From the NCBI RefSeq assembly GCF_013347965.1, contig NZ_CP048810.1, forward strand, positions 744,001 to 808,000: DNA of 64,000 nt, written 5' to 3'. Below the pieces are notes generated by a model. The model saw only the letters and a program-made list of their open reading frames with translations, was not told the origin of the DNA and searched no databases. Positions 26,453 through 35,300 of this stretch are shown piece by piece. The position numbers were made by a program, and so were the translations under genes. This DNA is from Pseudomonas bijieensis. GTDB taxonomy: Bacteria; Pseudomonadota; Gammaproteobacteria; Pseudomonadales; Pseudomonadaceae. Every line of letters starts with the position of its first letter. Position 1 is the first letter of the stretch.

Positions 26453-27568
26453 ATGGAGCTGCTCAACGCCAGCAAACTGTTTGCGGCCTACACCCAGGGC
26501 CTGGAGCCCGATGGTCGCGAATCCCTGGTGATCGTGGCCAAAGGCACGTTTGATTTACCGCTGGACGGCCGTGCGGCAACCCTCGCCGACACCCAGCAAC
26601 CGCTGCTGATGGCCGACACCTTCCTCGGCGAGCCGGGCCTCAGCGCCCCGCTGCAGGAAATGGACTTCGCCCCGGTCAAGCCATTCTGCGATGTGCTGGT
26701 ACGCGGCAAGGCCTATGCCCCAGGCGGGCGGCCCGTGACGCAGCTGGCCGCGGGCATTCGCGTCGGGCAGATGAGCAAAGCCTTTTCCGTCCTCGGCCCC
26801 CGACAATGGCAACCGGGGCTATTGGGGGTATCTCCCGGTTTACCGCAGCCCTTTACCCAGCAGGACATCTCCTATGCCCAGGCCTACGGAGGCTCCCATC
26901 CCATGGCCAAGAATCCGGATATGCGTCATTGCTACCCGGACAATCCAAGCGGTTGCGGTTGGTTTCCAGGCAGCATCGACAGTGCTGAAGTCGCTTACAA
27001 GCCAATGCCGAATACGGAAGAACTGGGCAAGCCGATCGACAGCCCCTCCGGCGATTTTCGCCCCATGGCCCTCGGCCCCATCGGTCGTAGCTGGCCACAA
27101 CGCGCCCGTTTCGCCGGTACCTACGACGAGGCCTGGCTGGCCGACTGCTTTCCGTTTCTCCCGCAAGATTTCGACCGTCGCTACTTCCAGGCAGCCCCTG
27201 ACGATCAGCAGATTCCTTACCTGCGTGGCGGCGAGGACGTGCTACTGCTCAACCTCACGCCCCAAGAGCGCGCGGGCTTTCGCATCCCTGAAATGGAGGT
27301 TCCGGTGACGTTCTTCTTGAAAAAAGGTGGCCATGAGACTGTGCAGGCGGTAATCGACACCCTGCTGATCGACACAGACGCGCGCCAGGTGCAACTGACC
27401 TGGCGTGTTTCCCGTCCTTTGCGGCGCAACCTGTTCGAGATCGCCCAGGTGCTGGTTGGCACAATGTCCACGGGTTGGTGGCGCGCCCGTGAACTGGGCA
27501 AGGATTACTACCCGTCGCTCTCCTCCCTGGTAAAATCCAGGCGCGCCCCCGAGGAGATGGACGGATGA
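26453..27568 (+). CDS. DUF2169 domain-containing T6SS effector-loading protein
   Basis: A 371-aa protein of the DUF2169 family, recognised by the N-terminal SLVIVAKGTFDLPL, the central SYAQAYGGSHPMAKNPD... motif and the LPQDFDRRYFQAAPDDQQIPYLRGGE block. DUF2169 genes sit beside vgrG/PAAR-like effectors and are thought to act as adaptors for effector loading. It ends in an ATGA overlap with the ketosynthase-like gene, so translation is coupled. No signal peptide. Its presence supports the assignment of the DUF4150 protein as the cargo of this spike. Confidence 0.88.
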   Translation: MELLNASKLFAAYTQGLEPDGRESLVIVAKGTFDLPLDGRAATLADTQQPLLMADTFLGEPGLSAPLQEMDFAPVKPFCDVLVRGKAYAPGGRPVTQLAAGIRVGQMSKAFSVLGPRQWQPGLLGVSPGLPQPFTQQDISYAQAYGGSHPMAKNPDMRHCYPDNPSGCGWFPGSIDSAEVAYKPMPNTEELGKPIDSPSGDFRPMALGPIGRSWPQRARFAGTYDEAWLADCFPFLPQDFDRRYFQAAPDDQQIPYLRGGEDVLLLNLTPQERAGFRIPEMEVPVTFFLKKGGHETVQAVIDTLLIDTDARQVQLTWRVSRPLRRNLFEIAQVLVGTMSTGWWRARELGKDYYPSLSSLVKSRRAPEEMDG

Positions 27569-28602
27569 CCGCACTTTGCATCATCGGCTCCGGCATGGTC
27601 AGCGCTGTCGGCCTCAGTGCACCCGCGAGCTGCGCGGCGATCCGCTGCGCCATCGACAATTTCCAGGAAACCCGTTTCATCGACCAGGGTGGCGAATGGC
27701 TGATGGCCGCCAGCGTACCTCTGGAGCAGCCCTGGCGCGGCCGCACCAAGTTGCTCAAGATGGCCGCTCGCGCCATCGCCGAAGCCTTACAGAGCACCCC
27801 CGGGGTCGATCCGGAAAAAACCCCGCTGCTGCTGGGCGTGGCCGAAGTCGAGCGTCCCGGCCGCCTCGCCGGCCTCGACAAGGGGTTGCTGCAGGCTATC
27901 GAAACCGAACTGGGCCTGCGTTTTCATCCGGACTCTTACATCATCGCCCGTGGTCGGGTCAGCGCCGCCGTGGCCCTGCTGAATGCGCGCACGCTGATCT
28001 ACCAGAGCGGCCATCGCCACGTACTGATTGCCGGCGTCGACTCTTTTCTGAACGCATCGACGTTGGCCGCCTTCGAAGAACGCGAGCGCCTGCTCACCAG
28101 CCAGAACTCCAACGGCTTTATCCCCGGCGAAGGCGCCGCCGCCGTGGTGCTGGCGGCCCCCGTCGCCCGTGAAGAGCCGCAACTGGCCTGCATGGGGCTG
28201 GGGTTCGGCGTGGAGAAGGCCACCGTGGAGGCCGAAGACATTCCCCTGCGCGCCGATGGTCTGACTCATGCCGTGCGCGCAGCCCTGAGCGAAGCCGGCT
28301 GTGGGTTGGAGCAGATGGATTATCGGCTCACCGACATCTCCGGTGAGCAGTACTACTTCAAGGAAGCATCCTTGGCCCTCAGCCGAACCCTGCGCGTGCG
28401 CAAGGAGTTCTTCCATCTCTGGCACCCGGCCGACTGCATTGGCGAAGTCGGCGCCGCCATCGGCCCGGCCATGCTCTCCGTGGCCCTGGCTGCCAGTCGC
28501 AAGGGCTATGGCGAAGGACCGAATATCTTCTGCCACCTCGGCAACGACGCTGGCGAACGCGCCGCCGTGATGCTCAGTTACCAGACTGTGAGGGCTGCGT
28601 AA
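27565..28602 (+). CDS. T6SS-associated ketosynthase-fold protein, active site lost
   Basis: A 345-aa protein with the thiolase/beta-ketoacyl synthase fold: N-terminal CIIGSGMVSAVGLSAP, a central HVLIAGVDSFLNAS strand and the GFIPGEGAAAVVLAAP segment, plus GNDAGERAAVM at the end. At the position where ketosynthases have the nucleophilic Cys (TACSS) it reads IIARGRVSAA (residues 126-135), and the usual catalytic His region (GHxxGAAG) reads DCIGEVGAAIG. Catalysis is therefore unlikely, and a structural or chaperone role in effector handling is more plausible (inference). Such proteins recur beside DUF2169 and DUF4150 genes. Its stop TAA overlaps the next ATG by 1 nt. Confidence 0.8.
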   Translation: MTALCIIGSGMVSAVGLSAPASCAAIRCAIDNFQETRFIDQGGEWLMAASVPLEQPWRGRTKLLKMAARAIAEALQSTPGVDPEKTPLLLGVAEVERPGRLAGLDKGLLQAIETELGLRFHPDSYIIARGRVSAAVALLNARTLIYQSGHRHVLIAGVDSFLNASTLAAFEERERLLTSQNSNGFIPGEGAAAVVLAAPVAREEPQLACMGLGFGVEKATVEAEDIPLRADGLTHAVRAALSEAGCGLEQMDYRLTDISGEQYYFKEASLALSRTLRVRKEFFHLWHPADCIGEVGAAIGPAMLSVALAASRKGYGEGPNIFCHLGNDAGERAAVMLSYQTVRAA

Positions 28603-29684
28603 TGGCGAATGAGGTGTATGCCAACAATATGGAAATTTCCTGCAAGGCGGCGGATGGCAAATCGATCGCCTGCTTCCCGGATGTCTGCTTCACCCCGCCC
28701 CAGGCCCCGCCCACCCCGCTGGGGGTGCCGATTCCCTACCCCAATACCGGCATGGCCAAGGATACGACCAAGGGCACGCGAACGGTTAAGATCAGTGGCA
28801 AGGAAGCCATGCTCAAGGATAAGAGCTATTTCAAGACCAGTTATGGGGACGAGGCTGGCAATGCCCCGAAAAAGGGGATCATCACCGGCAAGATCAAAGG
28901 GAAGGTCTATTTCACGGCCTGGTCGATGAATGTGAAATTTGAAGCTGAAAACGTCGTACGAAATATGGACCTGACCACCCATAACCACGGTTCAACGTCC
29001 AACACACTGGCATGGCCCTATTTGGATGCGGTAGCAATGGCCGACCCCAACAACCCTTGTGTCAAGTCAGGCACCGTGGAAAAAGTAAAGGCGGCCTGCC
29101 CGCCGCCAGCCAAGTCATTGTCTCGCGGCGCAATACCCGGCCCCGCCGACAATACAAGCCCCGCGTGCTGTGAAGCACGCAAATGCATGCTGGTACCAAA
29201 TTCGCCCAAAACCCGCTGTTCAAAATGTGGGGGAAAGACCCCGCACCACCCGGTACCGGTAGCAGATTTATCGACACCCCGGCCCATCAATCCGAAAACC
29301 GGGAAGCTGAAAGTCCGTGGTGATCCTTTCGTCCCGACATACGATCACAACAAGGCCCCCTGCATATGTGTAGAGGGCGCTGACCACAACTCTCGTCAAG
29401 GCCCGACGGAAAAACTCATGCAGCATGGACGTATCGGTAGGGGGTACGTGGTCAAACGAGATGCGATGTTGGACGGTCGTGATGATTTCACCTACGCGCA
29501 AATAAGTGACCTCTCGGCCCAAGCGGTCGCCGATGAGACGGGCTGCGATAAAAACTGCCTGAAGGCTCAGATCGACAAAGGTCACGCAGACCTGGGCGTT
29601 GGCCCGGAATCAAGTATGCGCAGGGGGGAAGTTCGCGCACCCGCCCTTGAAAAGAAGCCGAAGAACCCGGCCCCCTTGATATAG
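28602..29684 (+). CDS. PAAR-like (DUF4150) T6SS effector with C-terminal HH nuclease-like toxin domain
   Basis: A 360-aa effector. Residues 1-130 form the DUF4150 PAAR-like tip domain (ANNMEISCKAADGKSIACFP; NTGMAKDTTKGTRTVKISGK; TTHNHGSTSNT). After a cysteine-rich linker (residues 167-210) comes a toxin domain: KTPHHPVP with H215-H216, the block APCICVEGADHN with C254, C256, E259 and H262, H275 in MQHGR, and a tail CDKNCLKAQIDKGH with C315, C319 and H328. This order (HH pair, CVEG block, C-x3-C...AQ...H) resembles the Tox-GHH2 HNH/endonuclease VII toxins such as P. aeruginosa Tse7, so DNase activity in rival bacteria is the best guess. The toxin part appears lower in GC than the rest of the island. 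Confidence 0.75.
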   Translation: MANEVYANNMEISCKAADGKSIACFPDVCFTPPQAPPTPLGVPIPYPNTGMAKDTTKGTRTVKISGKEAMLKDKSYFKTSYGDEAGNAPKKGIITGKIKGKVYFTAWSMNVKFEAENVVRNMDLTTHNHGSTSNTLAWPYLDAVAMADPNNPCVKSGTVEKVKAACPPPAKSLSRGAIPGPADNTSPACCEARKCMLVPNSPKTRCSKCGGKTPHHPVPVADLSTPRPINPKTGKLKVRGDPFVPTYDHNKAPCICVEGADHNSRQGPTEKLMQHGRIGRGYVVKRDAMLDGRDDFTYAQISDLSAQAVADETGCDKNCLKAQIDKGHADLGVGPESSMRRGEVRAPALEKKPKNPAPLI

Positions 29685-29694
29685 AGATGCCATC

Positions 29695-30603
29695 ATGAAC
29701 AATGAAGACTCCCTGTTTTTCACCTGTGGCCTAATTGTTAAGCCGGGCACAATCGTTATTCCTGCGCAGTACAACTCCCTGCCGGACGAACAGATGTCCA
29801 GGGTCGCCTTCTGCTTCGATGGAAATTGGGTCTACAACGACGTAGACAACGATGTCATCGGGGCGGTCTGCTTCAGACGCAGTGACAACAGCCTCTGGAT
29901 GCTTGGACGAAATGGCAACCTTCGTTATGTGAGGTCTGGCTCGGCGGACTTCACTCTGGACAACATTCGAGGAAAGTTCGAAAACCATCGCATCGAAACA
30001 GGTCGGCTTGGCGAGCTGCTTTGCATAAGAGAAGTCGAGAACCAGTTGTACATCTGCGGCCAGTCATCCCAGGTTTATCGTCACTCAAACGGTGCATGGA
30101 CGAACATGAGCCCTCCCGGAACGAAAATAGGCTCTCCAACCTTGGAAAGCCTGGATGGCCTGTCGCACGACAATATCTATGCGGTGGGTGAAAAGGGCCT
30201 CATCCTGTACTACGACGGATCGTACTGGAGCACCCTGGACTCCCCAACCAATCGCCCGCTGTCATGCGTAAGGTGCAAGAGTGAAGAGGAGGTTTATGCA
30301 TGCGGGAATGATGGTCTGTTGCTGCTAGGCAACCGCGATCGATGGCAGGTCATCGACACAGAGAGAACCATGAATTTCTGGGACATGGCGCTGTACAACG
30401 GGGATCTGTACCTTTCCCATGTGCACGGCATCGTTCGATATGATGGGCAGGACTTCTTCGACATCGATACGGGCCTTATACCCCCTCCCGGCGCCCATAA
30501 ACTTGATGCCCGTGATGGACTGCTGTACTCCTTTGGTGTTGACGACATACTCAAGTTTGATGGCAATCAGTGGGAGCGGGTGATATGCCCGCACAACACA
30601 TGA
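29695..30603 (+). CDS. Putative immunity protein, beta-propeller-like
   Basis: A 302-aa protein with no signal peptide. At least five repeats of about 40 residues follow the pattern (I/L)Y-x-x-G-x-x-G-(L/I)-x-x-(Y/R)-x-G-x-W: LYICGQSSQVYRHSNGAW, IYAVGEKGLILYYDGSYW, VYACGNDGLLLLGNRDRW, LYLSHVHGIVRYDGQDFF and LYSFGVDDILKFDGNQW. This suggests a beta-propeller. Its place 10 nt after the toxin gene and its cytoplasmic location fit an immunity protein, as for the WD40-like protein paired with Tse7-type toxins. The gene looks less GC-rich than its flanks, suggesting that toxin tail and immunity gene moved together. Confidence 0.65.
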   Translation: MNNEDSLFFTCGLIVKPGTIVIPAQYNSLPDEQMSRVAFCFDGNWVYNDVDNDVIGAVCFRRSDNSLWMLGRNGNLRYVRSGSADFTLDNIRGKFENHRIETGRLGELLCIREVENQLYICGQSSQVYRHSNGAWTNMSPPGTKIGSPTLESLDGLSHDNIYAVGEKGLILYYDGSYWSTLDSPTNRPLSCVRCKSEEEVYACGNDGLLLLGNRDRWQVIDTERTMNFWDMALYNGDLYLSHVHGIVRYDGQDFFDIDTGLIPPPGAHKLDARDGLLYSFGVDDILKFDGNQWERVICPHNT

Positions 30604-30640
30604 GTTTGCCCGCCACCTCGATCATTGCGATGCTTGGTTC

Positions 30641-31927
30641 ATGAACAACTCGCTGTCCCGGGTGGTCGAGCAGCACGCCGAAGAAGCCAGCTTCCTCGTG
30701 GTCCTGCGCGACTATGCCCTGCGCGCACCGCACTACGACATCGAGCACCTCGACAAACTCGATAACCGCCTTGACGCCCACCTTGATGGCTTGCGCATCG
30801 CAACCCCTGACGGCCTGCAAACTCTATTGGCCCAGCTCGGCCCGCACGCCATCGGCGAGATGTTCGCCAGTGTGGTGCTGGCTTTCGAGGCGGCCGATGC
30901 GAACGTGCTGTCGCGGCTCAGCGAACATTTGCGCACGGCCATGGAAACGGAGCGCGGTTATCTGATGGCCTTGGGCTGGCTCGACTGGGAGCGGATATCG
31001 CCCTGGATCGAGCGCATGCTCGCCGCCCCTGCCCCGCTGTTCCGCCGCCTCGGCCTCGCCGCCTGCGGCATGCATCGCCACGACCCAGGCCCCGCCCTGC
31101 TGGCCGGACTTTCCGATGCCGACCCCAGCGTGCTGGCGCGTGCCGCGCGCACGGCTGGCGAACTGCGCCGGCGTGACCTGCTGCCGGTGATTCGTGCCCA
31201 CCGCCAGCATGAAGACGCCGCCACGCGCTTCTGGGCCAACTGGGCCACCACCCAAATGGGCGATCAGCAGGCCTTGGAGCCTCTGCGCTCATTCGCCGAA
31301 CAACCGGGCGAATTTCAATACCGCGCGCTCTGTGTGCTGCTGGCCTGGCAGGAACGCGAGCCCAGCATCGCCTGGATACGCCAGTGGGTACAGGATCCCC
31401 GGGATCGGCGCATCGGCATCGAGGCCCTTGGGCTGCTGGGCGATCCGGTCTGCGTGCCCTGGTTGATCCAACAGATGAGCGACCTGCCCTTTGCCCGGGT
31501 CGCCGGCGAAGCCTTCAGCCTGATCACTGGCGCTGACCTGGCGTTGCTTGATCTGGAACTGCAGGCCCTGCCGGATTTCGATGCGGGCCCGAACGACAAC
31601 CCTGAAGATCCCAATGTCGCGATGGACCCCGATGAGAACCTGCCCTGGCCCGACCCGCAGGCAATCGAAAAATGGTGGCAAGCCAACGGCGGACAATTCC
31701 AGGTGGGTACGCGTTATATGCTGGGTTTGGCCCATAGCGAACACAGTTTTCAGCAAGCCCTTGTCCACGGCCAGCAACGCCAGCGCATCGCCGCCGCCTG
31801 CGGCCTCGCCCGCTATCGGCCAAACGAAGTGCTGTTTCCCACTAGCGCGCCGGCCTGGCGGCAAAAGAGGTGGTTGGCAGCGGTCAACGCCGCATCGAAC
31901 ATCAGCGGCACGAAACCACCGAGCTAA
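30641..31927 (+). CDS. TIGR02270 family HEAT-like repeat protein
   Basis: A 428-aa cytoplasmic protein of the TIGR02270 family, often seen at the end of T6SS effector clusters. The middle is alpha-helical with HEAT-like repeats (FRRLGLAACGMHRHDPGPAL; ALLAGLSDADPSVLARAARTAGEL; AGEAFSLITGADLALLDLEL). Function unknown; helical-repeat proteins usually act as scaffolds. No clear Shine-Dalgarno precedes the ATG, which may be reached from the immunity gene 37 nt upstream. The GC content returns to the local high level. Probably the last gene of the island. Confidence 0.75.
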   Translation: MNNSLSRVVEQHAEEASFLVVLRDYALRAPHYDIEHLDKLDNRLDAHLDGLRIATPDGLQTLLAQLGPHAIGEMFASVVLAFEAADANVLSRLSEHLRTAMETERGYLMALGWLDWERISPWIERMLAAPAPLFRRLGLAACGMHRHDPGPALLAGLSDADPSVLARAARTAGELRRRDLLPVIRAHRQHEDAATRFWANWATTQMGDQQALEPLRSFAEQPGEFQYRALCVLLAWQEREPSIAWIRQWVQDPRDRRIGIEALGLLGDPVCVPWLIQQMSDLPFARVAGEAFSLITGADLALLDLELQALPDFDAGPNDNPEDPNVAMDPDENLPWPDPQAIEKWWQANGGQFQVGTRYMLGLAHSEHSFQQALVHGQQRQRIAAACGLARYRPNEVLFPTSAPAWRQKRWLAAVNAASNISGTKPPS

Positions 31928-32377
31928 TCCTGTACCGGCGGGCATTTGTGATCCCGATCGGCTGCGATTCCCGGGTGTGTGGCCTGAGGCGCGGCAGGGT
32001 AACAACGTTTTTTGGTGAAGCAGCACACAAAATGTAAGAGATGTACAAAATAATTATCCTACGTTTCGGTCGCTAAAACAGCGATCTTCCAGGGAATGCG
32101 CGCGTCTACTGGGCCTTTGAGCCCGTGGGCTTTGAGCCTTTAGCGCTGGCCGCATCGGACATCACATCTCTCTCCGTCTACCGATTTTCAACGGTTGACC
32201 GCCCAGTCATAGCGTCCTAGCCTAAGCGCGCGGCAAAAACCGGAGCAGTCATAGGACGTCGCATCAACGAACAGTCCTTTCTGACGCTCCTCTGGCAAGG
32301 GAATGTGCCGCGAGCGACTGCCGGCTCCAGTCTCATGGAACCAGCTTGCACCAGCCCTCACATTACATGGACGTGTC
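31928..32377. other. Intergenic region before the NRPS operon
   Basis: 450 bp. It holds the NRPS promoter region. A sigma-70-like pair is at 32195-32223. A short stem TCGCT-AAAAC-AGCGA is at 32070-32084, and an imperfect direct repeat (GGGCCTTTGAGCC, then GGGCTTTGAGCC) lies at about 32117-32141. The stretch around 32030-32060 is AT-rich. No lux-box or LuxR gene was found here, and no clear terminator for the T6SS genes. Confidence 0.45.
32195..32223 (+). promoter_or_regulatory. Candidate sigma-70 promoter of the NRPS operon
   Basis: TTGACC (32195-32200), a 17-bp spacer, then TAGCCT (32218-32223). The -35 box matches five of six consensus bases and the -10 box about three of six. It would give a leader of about 150 nt before the NRPS start at 32378. 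Confidence 0.35.
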
Positions 32378-35300
32378 ATGATCGAACCGCGATGCTTTTC
32401 GTTAAGCTCCACGCAGCAATCCGTCTGGCTCGACCAGTTGTTATCGCCCGATATCCCCTCCTACAACATCGGCGTCACGGTGCAGGTCCACGGTGCGGTG
32501 GACCTTACGGTATTTGCCGCTGCGGTGCGGGTGGTAATCGCTCAACACGATGCGTTGCGGCTGATCTTCAGCGAAAGCGACGGGCACGCGCAGCAGCGGG
32601 TAGCGACCGACCTGGAGGCGCCTTTCGCCTACCATGACTGGCGCGGCGAGCCCGAGGCACGCGCCAAGGCCCTGGCCACTATCACGCAACTGAATCGCAC
32701 GCCGTTCGCACTTTATGAGCAACCGTTGTGGGGCATGGAATGGTTTCAGTTGTCCGACACCGAGGCCCTGTGGAACAGCCGGTATCACCACCTGATCTGC
32801 GATGGCACTTCGGTGGGCCTGGTCGGCCAGGCCGTTAGTGCGGCCTACAATCAGTTGCTGCGTGGTGAACAACCGGTGCTGGACCCCGAACTGGCCGAAG
32901 GCTACCGAACCTTTGCGGCCAGGGACCAGGATTACCTGCGCTCGTCGCGCTACGACAAGGCCCGTGAATACTGGCTGGAGCAGTTTGCGGCGCTGCCGGA
33001 ACCGTTGTTCCAGACCGCCCGGTCGCCGAGCGTACAACGCCAGCCACAGCCCAATGCAACCGCTCATGCTGTCAGCGCCCAGGCAACCTGGCCATTGGGG
33101 ACACGGCGCCTGGATGCTCTGAGCCAGCTGGCAAAAGCCCAGGGCGCTACGCTGAGCCATTGTCTGAGCGCCTTACTGGCCGCTTACTTCAGCCGGGTGA
33201 CCGATCAACGGGAGCGCCTGGTCATCGGTCTGCCGGTGCATAACCGCGCCAATGCCTTGCAAAAACGTACCGTGGGCATGTTTTCTTCGGTGCTGCCATT
33301 GGCGGTCGCGGTCGATCCTCTCGCCAACTTTACCCAGACCGTGCAACAGGTCGCCAGCCAGACCCTGCGCAGCTATCGGCACCAACGCTATCCGCTGCAA
33401 GCCTTGCATCGCGAGCTACGCGCGCGGGCCGGACATCCCGGCCACCTGTTTGAGCTGATGCTGTCGGTCGAGCAGTACCCCGGCGATGTCAACCTGGGGT
33501 CGGCGCGTTGTTCGCTGCGCACCTGGCACAACGGCTACGAGCGTTATCCGCTGGCCATCTACCTGCGGGACTACGAGGCCCAAGCCGAACCGCTCCTGGA
33601 GTTCAACTACGACCCGCGGCTGTTCAACGCCGAGCAGATCGCCGCGCACCTGCGACGGCTCGAACACCTGACCGAGCAGGTGCTCGCCGACCCCACCCGG
33701 GTGCTGGCCGATTGGCCGTTGCTCGATGACACCGAACGGCATCAGGTCATTGAAAAATTCAACGCGACCGCCCGTGACTACCCCGTCAATGAGCCACTGC
33801 ATATGTTGTTCGAGGCGCAGGTACAGCGTCGACCCGAGGCGACGGCGGTGTTGGATGGCGACCACTCGCTGAGCTATCGCCAGCTCGATCAGCGCGCTGA
33901 ACGGTTGGCTCGCCACCTGGCGACAAGTGGCGTCGAAACCGGCAGCAAGGTCGCAGTGTGTATGGCTCGAGACACGTCGCTGATCGTGTCGATCCTGGCG
34001 ATCTTGAAGCTCGGCGCGGCCTATGTGCCCATCGATCGAGACGCCCCGGCCGCCCATCAAGCCCGAGTGTTGATGGATTGCGGCACGGCTTGGCTGCTCA
34101 GCGCAGGTGACAGCCCAGCGCCGAAGGATGGCGTCCAGGTCATCGATGTCGAGGCCTTGAACGAAGATTCGACCGCTGGCCCAAGTCGTCTACTGACGAA
34201 TAGCGCAGGCGACGTCGCCTACGTCATGTACACCTCTGGTTCTACTGGCGCGCCCAAGGGCGTGCAAGTACCCCACCGTGCGGTTACCCGGCTGGTACGC
34301 AACAACGGTTTCGCCGAGTTCAACGCCCAGGACCGGATTGCCCTGGCCGCCAACCCGGCGTTCGATGCCAGCACCCTGGAGATCTGGGGCGCATTGCTCA
34401 ACGGCGGCTGCCTGGTGGTCTGCCCACGCGATACCCTGCTCGACGTTGCGCGTTTCAATGAGCATCTGCTGCACCATGAAGTCAGCGTGCTGTGGCTCAC
34501 CGCCGGGCTCTTTCATCAGTTCGCCGAACCCTTGGCCCCTGCGTTTCGCAACCTGCGCTACCTGATGGTCGGCGGCGATGTGCTCGACCCTCGGCGCATC
34601 GCCCAGGTGCTGCGCCATTCGCCGCCCCAACACCTGCTCAACGGCTACGGTCCGACCGAAAGCACCACCTTCGCCACCACCCACCGCATCACCCTCGAAG
34701 ACGCCCTGAACGGCGATATCCCCATCGGCAAACCCATCGGCAACACCCAGGTCTACGTGCTCAATGAACAGCGCCGTCCGCTGCCCATTGGCGTTGCTGG
34801 CGAGCTGTACATCGGCGGTGACGGGTTGGCCCTGGGTTACTTGAACCAGCCGCAACTGAGCGAACAACGCTTCGTGCCCAACCCGTTCCAGCCGGGCTCG
34901 CGTCTGTATCGCACCGGCGACCTGGCTCGCTGGCGCGCCGACGGTGTGCTGATGTTCCTGGGGCGTAACGATTTCCAGGTCAAGATCCGTGGCTTTCGCA
35001 TCGAACTGGGCGAGATCGAAGTGCAGCTCAAGGCCTTGCCCGAGGTGAGCGAAGCCGTGGTCCTGGCCGATGCCCAGCAACGTCTGCTGGCCTATTTCAC
35101 CGCCACCACGGCCCAGGAACCGAGCGAGTTGCGCGCGCGCCTGGCCGCCGTGCTGCCAGACTACATGCTGCCAGCAGCCTTCGTGCAAGTGGACAGTTTT
35201 GCCCTGACCGCCAACGGCAAGCTGGACCGTCGCGCCCTGCCCGAACCCGACGAAAATCATTTCGCCCAACAACGCTACGAAGCGCCGCAAGGGCCAGTGG

